A DNA stretch of 5,132 nucleotides from Sedimenticola sp. (GTDB taxonomy: Bacteria; Pseudomonadota; Gammaproteobacteria; Chromatiales; Chromatiaceae). The DNA lies in assembly GCA_026197195.1 (NCBI GenBank), contig JAPHUG010000025.1, positions 1-5,132 of the forward strand, written 5' to 3'. Below, piece by piece: positions 1 to 5,132 of the stretch (position 1 is the stretch's first letter; every line of letters starts with the position of its first letter). Below the pieces are notes generated by a model. The model ran no database searches. It was not told the DNA's origin and was given only the letters and a program-made list of their open reading frames with translations. The position numbers were made by a program, and so were the translations under genes.

Positions 1-922
1 AGACCTCGTTACAATCCAGCCCCTCCGGCTCTATAAAGATTTGATGGGCGTTTTTATCCGCAAAGCGCACCACCTTGTCCTCAATAGAGGGGCAGTAGCG
101 TGGACCCACTCCCTCAATCACACCGGTATACATGGGAGAGCGTGACATACCACCGCGGATAATTTCATGGGTCCGCTCATTGGTGTGGGTAATGTGGCAG
201 CTCACCTGACGTGGATGCTCATCCCGCGATCCCATGAAGGAGAAGACCGGGGCCGGGTCATCCCCCGGCTGTGCCTGAAGCTGGGAGTAGTCAATGGTTC
301 GACTGTCGATACGGGGCGGCGTACCGGTCTTGAGCCGGGAGACATTGAACGGCAGTTCCCGCAGCCGTTGTGACAGGGCATTGGCCGGGGGATCACCGGC
401 ACGCCCCCCCTCATAATTATTTAACCCGATATGGATACGGCCACCCAGAAAGGTGCCAGTTGTCAGCACCACCGCTTTGGCGTGAAACTTGAGACCCATT
501 TGGGTCACGACACCCGTGACCTGTTCACCTTCAACAATCAGGTCATCCACCGCCTGCTGAAACAGATCCAGGTTCGGCTGGTTCTCCAGGGCATAACGTA
601 CCGCCGCCTTGTAGCGAACCCGATCAGCCTGGGCCCGGGTCGCCCGGACAGCTGGCCCTTTACTGGCATTGAGAATGCGGAACTGGATGCCACCCCGATC
701 GGTGGCCCGGGCCATAATACCACCCAGTGCATCCACCTCTTTGACCAGATGGCCCTTGCCTATCCCGCCTATCGCGGGGTTGCAGCTCATCTGCCCCAGG
801 GTCTCAATGTTGTGACTGAGTAACAGGGTACGGGCACCCATTCGGGCAGACGCCAGCGCCGCCTCGGTACCGGCATGGCCGCCACCCACTACAATCACAT
901 CGTAACTATCGGTATAAAACAT
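1..922 (-). CDS. mnmG: tRNA uridine-5-carboxymethylaminomethyl modification enzyme MnmG (GidA), N-terminal part, cut by window edge
   Basis: Translating the minus strand from the ATG at 922-920 gives 307 uninterrupted codons to the window edge. MnmG is an FAD-dependent cytoplasmic enzyme that works with MnmE to add the (carboxymethyl)aminomethyl group to C5 of the wobble uridine in certain tRNAs. Seen here: the Rossmann FAD motif GGGHAG at residues 13-18; [14 protein letters not shown] with Cys47; [17 protein letters not shown] at 85-101; GGRAGDPP at 172-179; LKTGTPPR at 197-204; and [13 protein letters not shown] at 271-283 with Cys277. Both cysteines sit at the positions known from E. coli MnmG. 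The family is usually about 630 residues, so roughly half the protein, including the C-terminal MnmE/tRNA-binding part, lies outside the window. The start gives the conserved N-terminus [15 protein letters not shown]; the ribosome-binding site is weak (GTGGA about 6 bases upstream). No frameshift or missing key residue is visible. Confidence 0.98.
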   Translation of the reverse strand, partial: MFYTDSYDVIVVGGGHAGTEAALASARMGARTLLLSHNIETLGQMSCNPAIGGIGKGHLVKEVDALGGIMARATDRGGIQFRILNASKGPAVRATRAQADRVRYKAAVRYALENQPNLDLFQQAVDDLIVEGEQVTGVVTQMGLKFHAKAVVLTTGTFLGGRIHIGLNNYEGGRAGDPPANALSQRLRELPFNVSRLKTGTPPRIDSRTIDYSQLQAQPGDDPAPVFSFMGSRDEHPRQVSCHITHTNERTHEIIRGGMSRSPMYTGVIEGVGPRYCPSIEDKVVRFADKNAHQIFIEPEGLDCNEV

Positions 923-991
923 GGTGTTCCACGGTCTACGCAATCAGGCTGGGTAGTTTACCTCTTGAAGCCATCCGTCTGAAACCATGTA

Positions 992-1019
992 ATTATCAAG
1001 TCTTGGCGAACGTTGTCTC
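992..1019 (-). promoter_or_regulatory. Candidate sigma-70 promoter for mnmG
   Basis: On the minus strand a -35-like GAGACA (1019-1014, 4 of 6 consensus bases) and a -10-like GATAAT (997-992, 5 of 6) are separated by 16 bases. Transcription would begin near 985, leaving a leader of about 60 bases before the mnmG ATG. It lies inside the 131-base gap between the HD-GYP-like gene and mnmG. This was matched by eye only; mnmG could also be read through from upstream. Confidence 0.4.
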
Positions 1020-1032
1020 TGAAAAGTGAAAC

Positions 1033-1052
1033 AGCCGGGCTGGTGACCGGCT
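1033..1052 (-). terminator. Weak hairpin just after the HD-GYP-like gene
   Basis: A 6-bp perfect stem (AGCCGG at 1033-1038 with CCGGCT at 1047-1052) encloses an 8-base loop and begins 2 bases past the TAG stop of the upstream gene. On the minus strand it is followed by GTTTCACTTTTC, which is T-rich but not a clean T-run. It may be an inefficient terminator or only a 3'-end stabilising hairpin, so partial read-through into mnmG is possible. Confidence 0.3.
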
Positions 1053-1053
1053 T

Positions 1054-2439
1054 CTAACCGGGTGAGAGCAGGCTACCCAGCAGCTTGCACTGGGCCTCGA
1101 TACGCACCATGGCCGCACTGTTTGTACCCTGTTCTTCACAGAATTGGCGGCAGGCGCGGTGCACACTGTTCAGCTGCCAGATCAGCTCATTGGCCAGCAG
1201 CTCCATCTCATTGATTTCGTCCACATCCGACGTCTGTGGGTCATTCTCGACACCCCGCGCCCAGTCGATCAACTCATCCTGATTTAACCCACTGCGCTGA
1301 ATCATATCGAGTACATTGGTGGCAACCACGCTGGATGAGCGCCCCTGTTTGTTCAGCCTCGGCAGTTCGCTACTCAGCTTTATCAACTGCTCCAGCACCG
1401 GCAACACCTTCTGCAGCGTCACCAGCCGATCCTGCAGACGGGCCGCCACTATGGCCAGCTCATCACCCTGAGTGCGCGTCATCTGCAGACCCGACTTTTT
1501 CAGGATCTTCATCATCGCCTCATACACCGGAACCGAGTGCTTTCCCACATTCAGTTGCAGATAGGGACGGGCATCCATCAGGTTACGTCCGCGCTTGGCA
1601 AACTGTTTCATGCGTAACGCCTGCAGGGTATCCACCAGGCCGATGATATTACCCAGGGTGCTCAACTGGGTGCCGGAGCGACCGGTGGGGTAGCCGGTGC
1701 CATCATAGCGTTCATGGTGTTCAACAACGGCCGTCACCACCTCCTGTGTTACGCAGGAGAGATTGGATAGAAACAGATTGGCCACCAGCACATGGCTCAT
1801 GATCGCTCGCCACTCCTCCGCCGTCAGCGCACCCTGTTTGTAAACAATCGCAGGATCAATATGCAGAAAGCCGAGGTCCCGGGTCAGTCCCGCAAAGAAG
1901 GCCGCACGGATCTGATCCTTGCCCAGCCGCATCTCTCTGGCGACCAGGGCACCGAGCCAACCGCCAAACAGCCCCGCCTCAAAATGCTCCGGCAGGCGCT
2001 CCATCAACACCGTGATCTTCTGGCAAAGACAGCTGCTGACAGCGGGGAAGTGGATCAGTGTCTTGAATTCCGCTTCAAAGTTGAGTGAGCGATTAATGCG
2101 GGCAATATCAGAGAAGCGTCTGGCCAGAAGGGCGAAGTGGCCGGCCAGTTTGTCACCATCGATCTGATCCTTGAGCGCCACCTGATCTTCCAGTGGCTTG
2201 ATCAGTTTGTGTTGTAATATGCGCTCTGCAACCCCCTGATCAATCCGGGCCCCTGCCTTGACCAGCAGCACACCCCGACTGTTGCAGATATCTTCCGTGG
2301 CCTGAACATCATTGGTCTCGTTGACCTTGGCAAGATACTCGGCATAGTGGTCTTGCTTCGCCTCAGCCAATCCATCTGACGGATCGGCCTGACAGGGTAT
2401 TTCAACGGCACTTCCTTCCACTGTATCTCTCCCATCCAT
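1054..2439 (-). CDS. Degenerate HD-GYP domain protein, probably not a working cyclic-di-GMP phosphodiesterase
   Basis: This is a soluble-looking protein of 461 residues. HD-GYP domains normally hydrolyse cyclic di-GMP using metal ions held by conserved His and Asp residues. Residues about 54-83 (GVLLVKAGARIDQG, then a helix ending in KPL) resemble the short N-terminal segment common in this family. The HD-GYP core runs from about 150 to 315 and keeps the signature HHERYDGTGYPTGRSG (241-256), the downstream His216 and the late Asp270. The HD pair itself reads Arg187-Asp188 (TRDLGF instead of HDIGK), the lysine after it is Phe191, and the first metal-binding His about 30 residues earlier is absent (EAGLFGG, 154-160). 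A helical tail of some 145 residues follows, with no recognised domain. No signal peptide, membrane segment or receiver domain is evident. Start: the ATG at 2439 has no good ribosome-binding site, whereas GTG at 2421 has GGGAGAG five bases upstream and would shorten the protein by six residues. It lies between the hppA-unit terminator and mnmG, so it is probably monocistronic. The fold is confident; loss of catalysis is inferred. Confidence 0.85.
   Translation of the reverse strand: MDGRDTVEGSAVEIPCQADPSDGLAEAKQDHYAEYLAKVNETNDVQATEDICNSRGVLLVKAGARIDQGVAERILQHKLIKPLEDQVALKDQIDGDKLAGHFALLARRFSDIARINRSLNFEAEFKTLIHFPAVSSCLCQKITVLMERLPEHFEAGLFGGWLGALVAREMRLGKDQIRAAFFAGLTRDLGFLHIDPAIVYKQGALTAEEWRAIMSHVLVANLFLSNLSCVTQEVVTAVVEHHERYDGTGYPTGRSGTQLSTLGNIIGLVDTLQALRMKQFAKRGRNLMDARPYLQLNVGKHSVPVYEAMMKILKKSGLQMTRTQGDELAIVAARLQDRLVTLQKVLPVLEQLIKLSSELPRLNKQGRSSSVVATNVLDMIQRSGLNQDELIDWARGVENDPQTSDVDEINEMELLANELIWQLNSVHRACRQFCEEQGTNSAAMVRIEAQCKLLGSLLSPG
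2427..2433 (-). promoter_or_regulatory. Ribosome-binding site favouring a GTG start of the HD-GYP-like gene
   Basis: The minus strand reads GGGAGAG, then ATACA, then GTG at 2421-2419. This is a good purine-rich site with 5-base spacing. The ATG at 2439-2437 is preceded by a pyrimidine- and A-rich stretch (CAACAACCCCTA) with no match to the anti-Shine-Dalgarno sequence. The site therefore argues that translation may begin at codon 7 of the longer reading. Confidence 0.45.
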
Positions 2440-2485
2440 TAGGGGTTGTTGAGGACAGATACAGCTAATCCCTTACCTTTAACAA

Positions 2486-2514
2486 AAAGTAGCAGTCAAA
2501 CCTTTGTTTAACAA
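2486..2514 (-). promoter_or_regulatory. Candidate promoter of the HD-GYP-like gene
   Basis: On the minus strand a -35-like TTGTTA (2514-2509, 4 of 6) and a weak -10-like TACTTT (2491-2486, 3 of 6) are 17 bases apart, and the -10 is preceded by TGC, giving an extended -10. A promoter is expected here because a strong terminator lies just upstream and the gene needs its own start of transcription. The exact boxes are uncertain; TTGACT at 2499-2494 is an alternative -35, but I see no good -10 for it. Confidence 0.35.
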
Positions 2515-2519
2515 GGGTT
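2499..2519. promoter_or_regulatory. 21-bp palindrome, possible operator
   Basis: The plus strand has arms AACCTTTGTT (2499-2508) and AACAAGGGTT (2510-2519) around a single central T. Nine of ten arm positions are complementary, and the exception is a T opposite G. The palindrome overlaps the candidate -35 of the HD-GYP-like gene, the usual position for a repressor site. I cannot name the regulator. With only one base between the arms it is better suited to a dimeric protein on DNA than to an RNA hairpin. Confidence 0.45.
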
Positions 2520-2524
2520 ATTGA

Positions 2525-2543
2525 TGAAAAAACCGCCCGGTTT
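2525..2543 (-). terminator. Second, weak terminator-like hairpin behind the main terminator
   Basis: On the minus strand AAACC (2543-2539) pairs with GGTTT (2534-2530) around a 4-base GGGC loop, and the T-run extends to 2527. The stem is short, so it is probably only a backup to the strong terminator that ends 10 bases before it. It separates the hppA unit from the control region of the HD-GYP-like gene. Confidence 0.3.
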
Positions 2544-2552
2544 CATTCTGCA

Positions 2553-2593
2553 CAAAAAAACGCCCTGGCCGCACGGAGGCGGCCAGGGCGTTT
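2553..2593 (-). terminator. Strong rho-independent terminator of the hppA transcription unit
   Basis: A perfect 12-bp GC-rich stem pairs CGCCCTGGCCGC (2561-2572) with GCGGCCAGGGCG (2579-2590) around a 6-base loop. It is extended by three A-T pairs to 15 bp. Read on the minus strand, the stem is followed by seven consecutive T (2560-2554). It begins 12 bases after the stop codon of the 75-residue gene. On the plus strand only three T follow, so termination should be one-directional. There is no converging plus-strand gene. Confidence 0.95.
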
Positions 2594-2605
2594 GATCAGG
2601 CCGGA

Positions 2606-2833
2606 TCAGTCTGATCCCAGGTCTTCGTGCCAACCGGTATCGAGACCAAACTCAAAGGTGTGCATACGATAACCTTCCGGGAAGGCCGCCTTCAATCGAC
2701 GCTCAAACTCTGCATAAACCTCTGTTTTATGCTGCTGAACATCGTAGTCACGCGTACCTGTATCAACATCCGGCACATCGAGTTCCATCTTGAATTCGAT
2801 CTCTGGTGCCATTTGAATTCTGACTTTACCCAT
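2606..2833 (-). CDS. Conserved-looking small acidic protein of unknown function, 75 residues
   Basis: I do not recognise this protein. The start at 2833 is chosen because AGGAG (2845-2841) lies exactly seven bases upstream; an in-frame ATG two codons earlier would sit almost on top of that site, and a longer reading from 2884 runs through an intercistronic hairpin. The product begins MGKVRIQMAPEIEFKMEL and ends GLDTGWHEDLGSD. The first half alternates charged and hydrophobic residues in a way that suggests beta strands (about residues 2-18). Next comes an Asp-rich stretch (PDVDTGTRDYD, about 20-30), then an amphipathic helix (about 33-48, HKTEVYAEFERRLKAAF). The tail is rich in aromatic and acidic residues. 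There is no signal peptide, membrane segment, cysteine or zinc motif, so it is presumably cytoplasmic. It follows hppA by 59 bases and shares its terminator, so it is probably co-transcribed. A role connected to the pyrophosphatase is only a guess from position. Confidence 0.8.
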   Translation of the reverse strand: MGKVRIQMAPEIEFKMELDVPDVDTGTRDYDVQQHKTEVYAEFERRLKAAFPEGYRMHTFEFGLDTGWHEDLGSD

Positions 2834-2840
2834 CTTCATT

Positions 2841-2845
2841 CTCCT
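2841..2845 (-). promoter_or_regulatory. Ribosome-binding site of the small gene
   Basis: AGGAG on the minus strand stands seven bases before the ATG at 2833-2831 and decides that start over the two upstream in-frame ATGs (2839 and 2884). It lies just downstream of the intercistronic hairpin and is not occluded by it. Confidence 0.8.
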
Positions 2846-2852
2846 GTTGCGC

Positions 2853-2882
2853 GAGTGGTAACCAGAACGTCTGGTACCACTC
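2853..2882 (-). repeat. Intercistronic hairpin between hppA and the small gene
   Basis: On the plus strand GAGTGGT (2853-2859) pairs with ACCACTC (2876-2882), and ACCAGA (2861-2866) pairs with TCTGGT (2870-2875). This makes a 13-bp stem with one bulged A (2860) and a 3-base loop. It starts 10 bases after the hppA stop codon. No T-run follows on the minus strand, so it is not a standard terminator. It may protect the hppA message end or mark a processing point that uncouples expression of the two genes. As DNA, the inner part is also a near-palindrome that a protein could bind. Confidence 0.75.
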
Positions 2883-2892
2883 ATCCAAACGC

Positions 2893-4914
2893 TTACATCA
2901 AAGGTACTATCATCAAGGCCACAATATTAATGATCTTGATTAACGGATTAATCGCCGGACCGGCCGTATCTTTATAGGGATCACCTACGGTATCGCCGGT
3001 TACAGACGCTTTATGGGCCTCTGAACCTTTGCCGCCGTGATTATCATCCTCGATAAACTTTTTGGCATTATCCCAGGCACCACCACCGGTGGTCATGGAG
3101 ATGGCGACAAACAGGCCGGTGATGATCGATCCAAGCAATACACCTCCCAGTGCCTGTGGACCCAACAGCAGACCAACCGCAAGCGGTACGGCAATAGGCA
3201 GCAGGGAGGGGATGATCATCTCCTTGATGGCTGATTTCGTCAGCATATCCACAGCACGGGAGTAATCCGGCTTGGCGGTCCGATCCATAATACCCGGGAT
3301 CTCTTTGAACTGGCGGCGTACTTCAACCACGATACCACCCGCAGCACGTCCCACCGCTTCCATCGCCATGGCACCAAACAGGTAAGGTACAAGGCCACCA
3401 ATAAACAGACCGACAATCACCAAATGGTTGGAGAGATCAAACGTCATGTCCTGACCCGTATGGTGAGCCAGCTCACGGGTGTAATCAGCAAACAGCACCA
3501 GGGCAGCCAGCGCAGCAGAGCCAATAGCATAACCCTTGGTGACTGCCTTGGTCGTGTTACCCACCGCATCCAGCTCATCGGTGGTGTTACGGATTTCATT
3601 CGGTAACTCAGCCATCTCGGCAATACCACCGGCGTTATCCGTAATCGGACCATAGGCATCAATGGCAACAATAATGCCGGTCATGGAGAGCATGGCTGTA
3701 GCCGCAATGGCAATACCATAGAGTCCCGCCATACTGTAGGAGATCAGAATACCGGCACAGATAACAATCAAGGGCGCAGCCGTTGATCGCATGGAGAGCG
3801 CGAGGCCGGCGATGATATTGGTGCCATGCCCGGTCGTGGATGCGGCTGCAAGCAGACGGACCGGTTTATAATCGGTTGAGGTGTAGTAATCCGTTATTAT
3901 CACCAACGCGGCCGTAATAATCAGACCCGTCAACGCGGCTCCATAGATATCAATCATGGCATAAGTGCCATTGTCACCCATCAACCACTGGGTTACCGGA
4001 TAGAAGGCGATGGCTGAAAGTACCGCCGAGACACCCAGCGCCCGGTACAGGGCATTCATGATTTTTCCACCCTCTTTCACCGACACAAAGAAGCTGCCAA
4101 TGATAGAGGTCAGGATTGAGATGCCACCCAGGACGAGGGGCAGCAGTGCCGCATTGGCGTTATCCGTGAACATCAACGCACCCAGCATCATGGTGGCAAT
4201 GGTGGTCACCGCATAGGTTTCAAACAGATCAGCCGCCATACCGGCACAGTCACCGACATTGTCACCCACGTTGTCGGCGATCACTGCCGGGTTACGCGGG
4301 TCATCTTCAGGAATACCGGCTTCGACCTTGCCGACCAGATCGGCACCGACATCCGCACCCTTGGTGAAGATGCCGCCACCCAGACGGGCGAAGATGGAGA
4401 TTAGCGAGCCACCAAACGCAAGGCCAATGAGGGGCGAGAGCTTGACTGTTTCACCTGCCGGGGTCATCTCTACCAGCATTCCATAGAAACCTGCGACGGA
4501 GAGCAGCCCTAAGCCCACTACCAGCAAGCCGGTAATCGCACCTCCGCGAAAGGCCACGGCCAAGGCCGCATTCAGACCGGACTTTGCCGCCTCAGTCGTA
4601 CGTGTATTGGCCCGCACAGAAACGTGCATACCGATATAACCCGCCAAGCCAGACAAGACCGCGCCAATGGCAAAACCCAGTGCCGTTTTCCAACCCAGCA
4701 GTGCGAATATCACACCAAACAGGATCACACCTACAATCCCGATGGCCATGTACTGACGATTGAGATAGGCCGATGCCCCCTCTTGAATCGCCAGACTGAT
4801 ATTGCGCATCGCTTCTGAACCTTCCGGCTTGGCTAATAACCAGCGGATGGAGTAGGCGCCATAGGCAATTGCACCTACCGCGCACAACAGTGCAAAAACA
4901 AGACCCGATGTCAT
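2893..4914 (-). CDS. hppA: Membrane-bound proton-translocating pyrophosphatase, potassium-independent type
   Basis: This 673-residue integral membrane enzyme couples hydrolysis of cytoplasmic pyrophosphate to proton export across the membrane; in some bacteria it can run backwards to make pyrophosphate. The active-site segment spans residues about 179-222: [20 protein letters not shown], then acidic and Arg residues, then [10 protein letters not shown]. Further family motifs are [17 protein letters not shown] (419-435), [14 protein letters not shown] (609-622) and [17 protein letters not shown] (640-656). Hydrophobic segments occur along the whole length, starting at residues 2-26, matching the family's 16 or so membrane helices. 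The motif [10 protein letters not shown] has Lys456 and Thr459, where potassium-dependent enzymes have Ala and Gly, so this is the K+-independent, H+-pumping class. The start is the ATG at 4914 because GGAGG lies five bases upstream; a TTG four codons earlier would overlap that site. Length is normal for bacterial members (about 660-700). It is the first gene of a unit with the downstream 75-residue gene. No damage or odd residue is seen in the catalytic motifs. Confidence 0.97.
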   Translation of the reverse strand: MTSGLVFALLCAVGAIAYGAYSIRWLLAKPEGSEAMRNISLAIQEGASAYLNRQYMAIGIVGVILFGVIFALLGWKTALGFAIGAVLSGLAGYIGMHVSVRANTRTTEAAKSGLNAALAVAFRGGAITGLLVVGLGLLSVAGFYGMLVEMTPAGETVKLSPLIGLAFGGSLISIFARLGGGIFTKGADVGADLVGKVEAGIPEDDPRNPAVIADNVGDNVGDCAGMAADLFETYAVTTIATMMLGALMFTDNANAALLPLVLGGISILTSIIGSFFVSVKEGGKIMNALYRALGVSAVLSAIAFYPVTQWLMGDNGTYAMIDIYGAALTGLIITAALVIITDYYTSTDYKPVRLLAAASTTGHGTNIIAGLALSMRSTAAPLIVICAGILISYSMAGLYGIAIAATAMLSMTGIIVAIDAYGPITDNAGGIAEMAELPNEIRNTTDELDAVGNTTKAVTKGYAIGSAALAALVLFADYTRELAHHTGQDMTFDLSNHLVIVGLFIGGLVPYLFGAMAMEAVGRAAGGIVVEVRRQFKEIPGIMDRTAKPDYSRAVDMLTKSAIKEMIIPSLLPIAVPLAVGLLLGPQALGGVLLGSIITGLFVAISMTTGGGAWDNAKKFIEDDNHGGKGSEAHKASVTGDTVGDPYKDTAGPAINPLIKIINIVALMIVPLM

Positions 4915-4919
4915 GTATA

Positions 4920-4924
4920 CCTCC
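4920..4924 (-). promoter_or_regulatory. Ribosome-binding site of hppA
   Basis: GGAGG on the minus strand, followed by TATAC and the ATG at 4914-4912. This near-consensus site fixes the hppA start and rules out the in-frame TTG at 4926-4924, which overlaps it. Confidence 0.85.
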
Positions 4925-4975
4925 AAAAATCGTTATTGATTTATGGCCGGGCCACGCTAAGTTTTTGGTCATATT

Positions 4976-5005
4976 GTTATAACCCGGCAACTGCTTGCCA
5001 GGCAG
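4976..5005 (-). promoter_or_regulatory. Candidate hppA promoter
   Basis: On the minus strand TATAAC (4981-4976, 5 of 6 to the -10 consensus) is the best -10-like element in the region. The paired -35 is poor (CTGCCT, 5005-5000, 3 of 6) at 18-base spacing. The start would fall near 4969, giving a leader of about 55 bases. A weak -35 with a palindrome in the spacer would suit an activated promoter, but this is matched by eye only. Confidence 0.3.
4983..5002. repeat. 20-bp imperfect palindrome upstream of hppA
   Basis: Arms CCCGGCAA (4983-4990) and TTGCCAGG (4995-5002) around a CTGC centre match at 7 of 8 positions. The palindrome fills the space between the candidate -10 and -35 of hppA. It may be an operator or a leader hairpin if transcription starts further upstream. 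Confidence 0.4.
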
Positions 5006-5011
5006 GGTGAC

Positions 5012-5042
5012 TCGCAGTTTTGAATGGGGACTAAGACTGCGA
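5012..5042. repeat. Inverted repeat with 7-bp arms upstream of hppA
   Basis: TCGCAGT (5012-5018) and ACTGCGA (5036-5042) are perfectly complementary across a 17-base spacer. No T-run directly follows on either strand, so it is not a typical terminator. It may form a weak leader hairpin or be coincidental. The remaining sequence to the right edge (5043-5132) holds no gene I can support: minus-strand frames that are open at the edge close within about 20 codons, so they could be the tail of an upstream gene but show no recognisable motif. Confidence 0.35.
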
Positions 5043-5132
5043 ATGTGGGGCGCTTTTTCTCTGATCTAACCTAACCAACCTTTGGCAAGCGGACACATCC
5101 TAGACCTGCTGATCCCAGGCGGATAATCAGAT

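Noticed and set aside
431..823. 130-codon plus-strand open frame
   Set aside because: It lies entirely antisense to the firmly identified mnmG, and its translation shows no domain or ribosome-binding site.
944..989. 14-codon minus-strand frame (MVSDGWLQEVNYPA) ahead of mnmG, a possible leader peptide
   Set aside because: No ribosome-binding site, no run of regulatory codons and no attenuator-like hairpins after it.
1236..1646. 136-codon plus-strand open frame rich in Ser, Pro and Ala
   Set aside because: It is antisense to the HD-GYP-like gene, and its composition is typical of a shadow frame in GC-rich DNA.
2834..2884. N-terminal extension of the small gene to the ATG at 2884
   Set aside because: The extension encodes an Arg/Ser-rich stretch running through the intercistronic hairpin, and the AGGAG site points to the ATG at 2833.
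4592..4990. 132-codon minus-strand open frame covering the hppA leader and start
   Set aside because: It overlaps the start of hppA in another frame, has no clear ribosome-binding site and encodes no recognisable motif; hppA coding is unambiguous.
5043..5132. Possible tRNA, small RNA or end of another gene at the right edge
   Set aside because: No cloverleaf or TTC-containing T-loop pattern, no clear terminator, and the open frames are too short to identify.
1..5132. CRISPR arrays, insertion sequences, attachment sites, phage or defence genes
   Set aside because: No regularly spaced repeats, transposase or integrase motifs or target-site duplications are visible. Every stretch longer than 300 bases is covered by a gene.

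Overview
All recognisable genes in this window lie on the minus strand, so transcription reads from high to low coordinates. The organism looks like a gammaproteobacterium. The partial MnmG at the left edge follows the enterobacterial protein almost residue for residue from memory, the base composition is moderately GC-rich, and ribosome-binding sites and a rho-independent terminator are of the usual proteobacterial kind. A membrane-bound, potassium-independent H+-pyrophosphatase would fit an environmental, possibly sulfur-oxidising or phototrophic, gammaproteobacterium. That last step is inference; no marker here fixes the genus.

Layout in the direction of transcription. (1) 5132-4915: upstream region of the pyrophosphatase, with no supported gene but two inverted repeats and a weak promoter candidate. 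(2) 4914-2893: complete hppA, the proton-pumping membrane pyrophosphatase. (3) 2882-2853: a strong intercistronic hairpin. (4) 2833-2606: a 75-residue acidic protein of unknown function with an excellent ribosome-binding site. (5) 2593-2553: a strong rho-independent terminator, followed by a weaker hairpin, closing the hppA transcription unit. (6) 2552-2440: control region of the next gene, with a near-perfect 21-bp palindrome over a candidate promoter. (7) 2439-1054: a 461-residue HD-GYP-type protein in which the catalytic HD signature has become RD. (8) 1053-923: short intergenic region with a weak hairpin and a plausible sigma-70 promoter. (9) 922-1: the first 307 codons of mnmG, running off the left edge.

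Two transcription units are clear, hppA plus the small gene, then the HD-GYP-like gene. mnmG either has its own promoter or receives read-through from the HD-GYP-like gene. hppA serves energy conservation and mnmG serves tRNA wobble-uridine modification; I see no functional link between them. I did not find a convincing new multi-gene system. The points most worth a second look are the inactivated HD-GYP protein, the unknown small gene coupled to hppA through a hairpin, and the palindrome in front of the HD-GYP-like gene.
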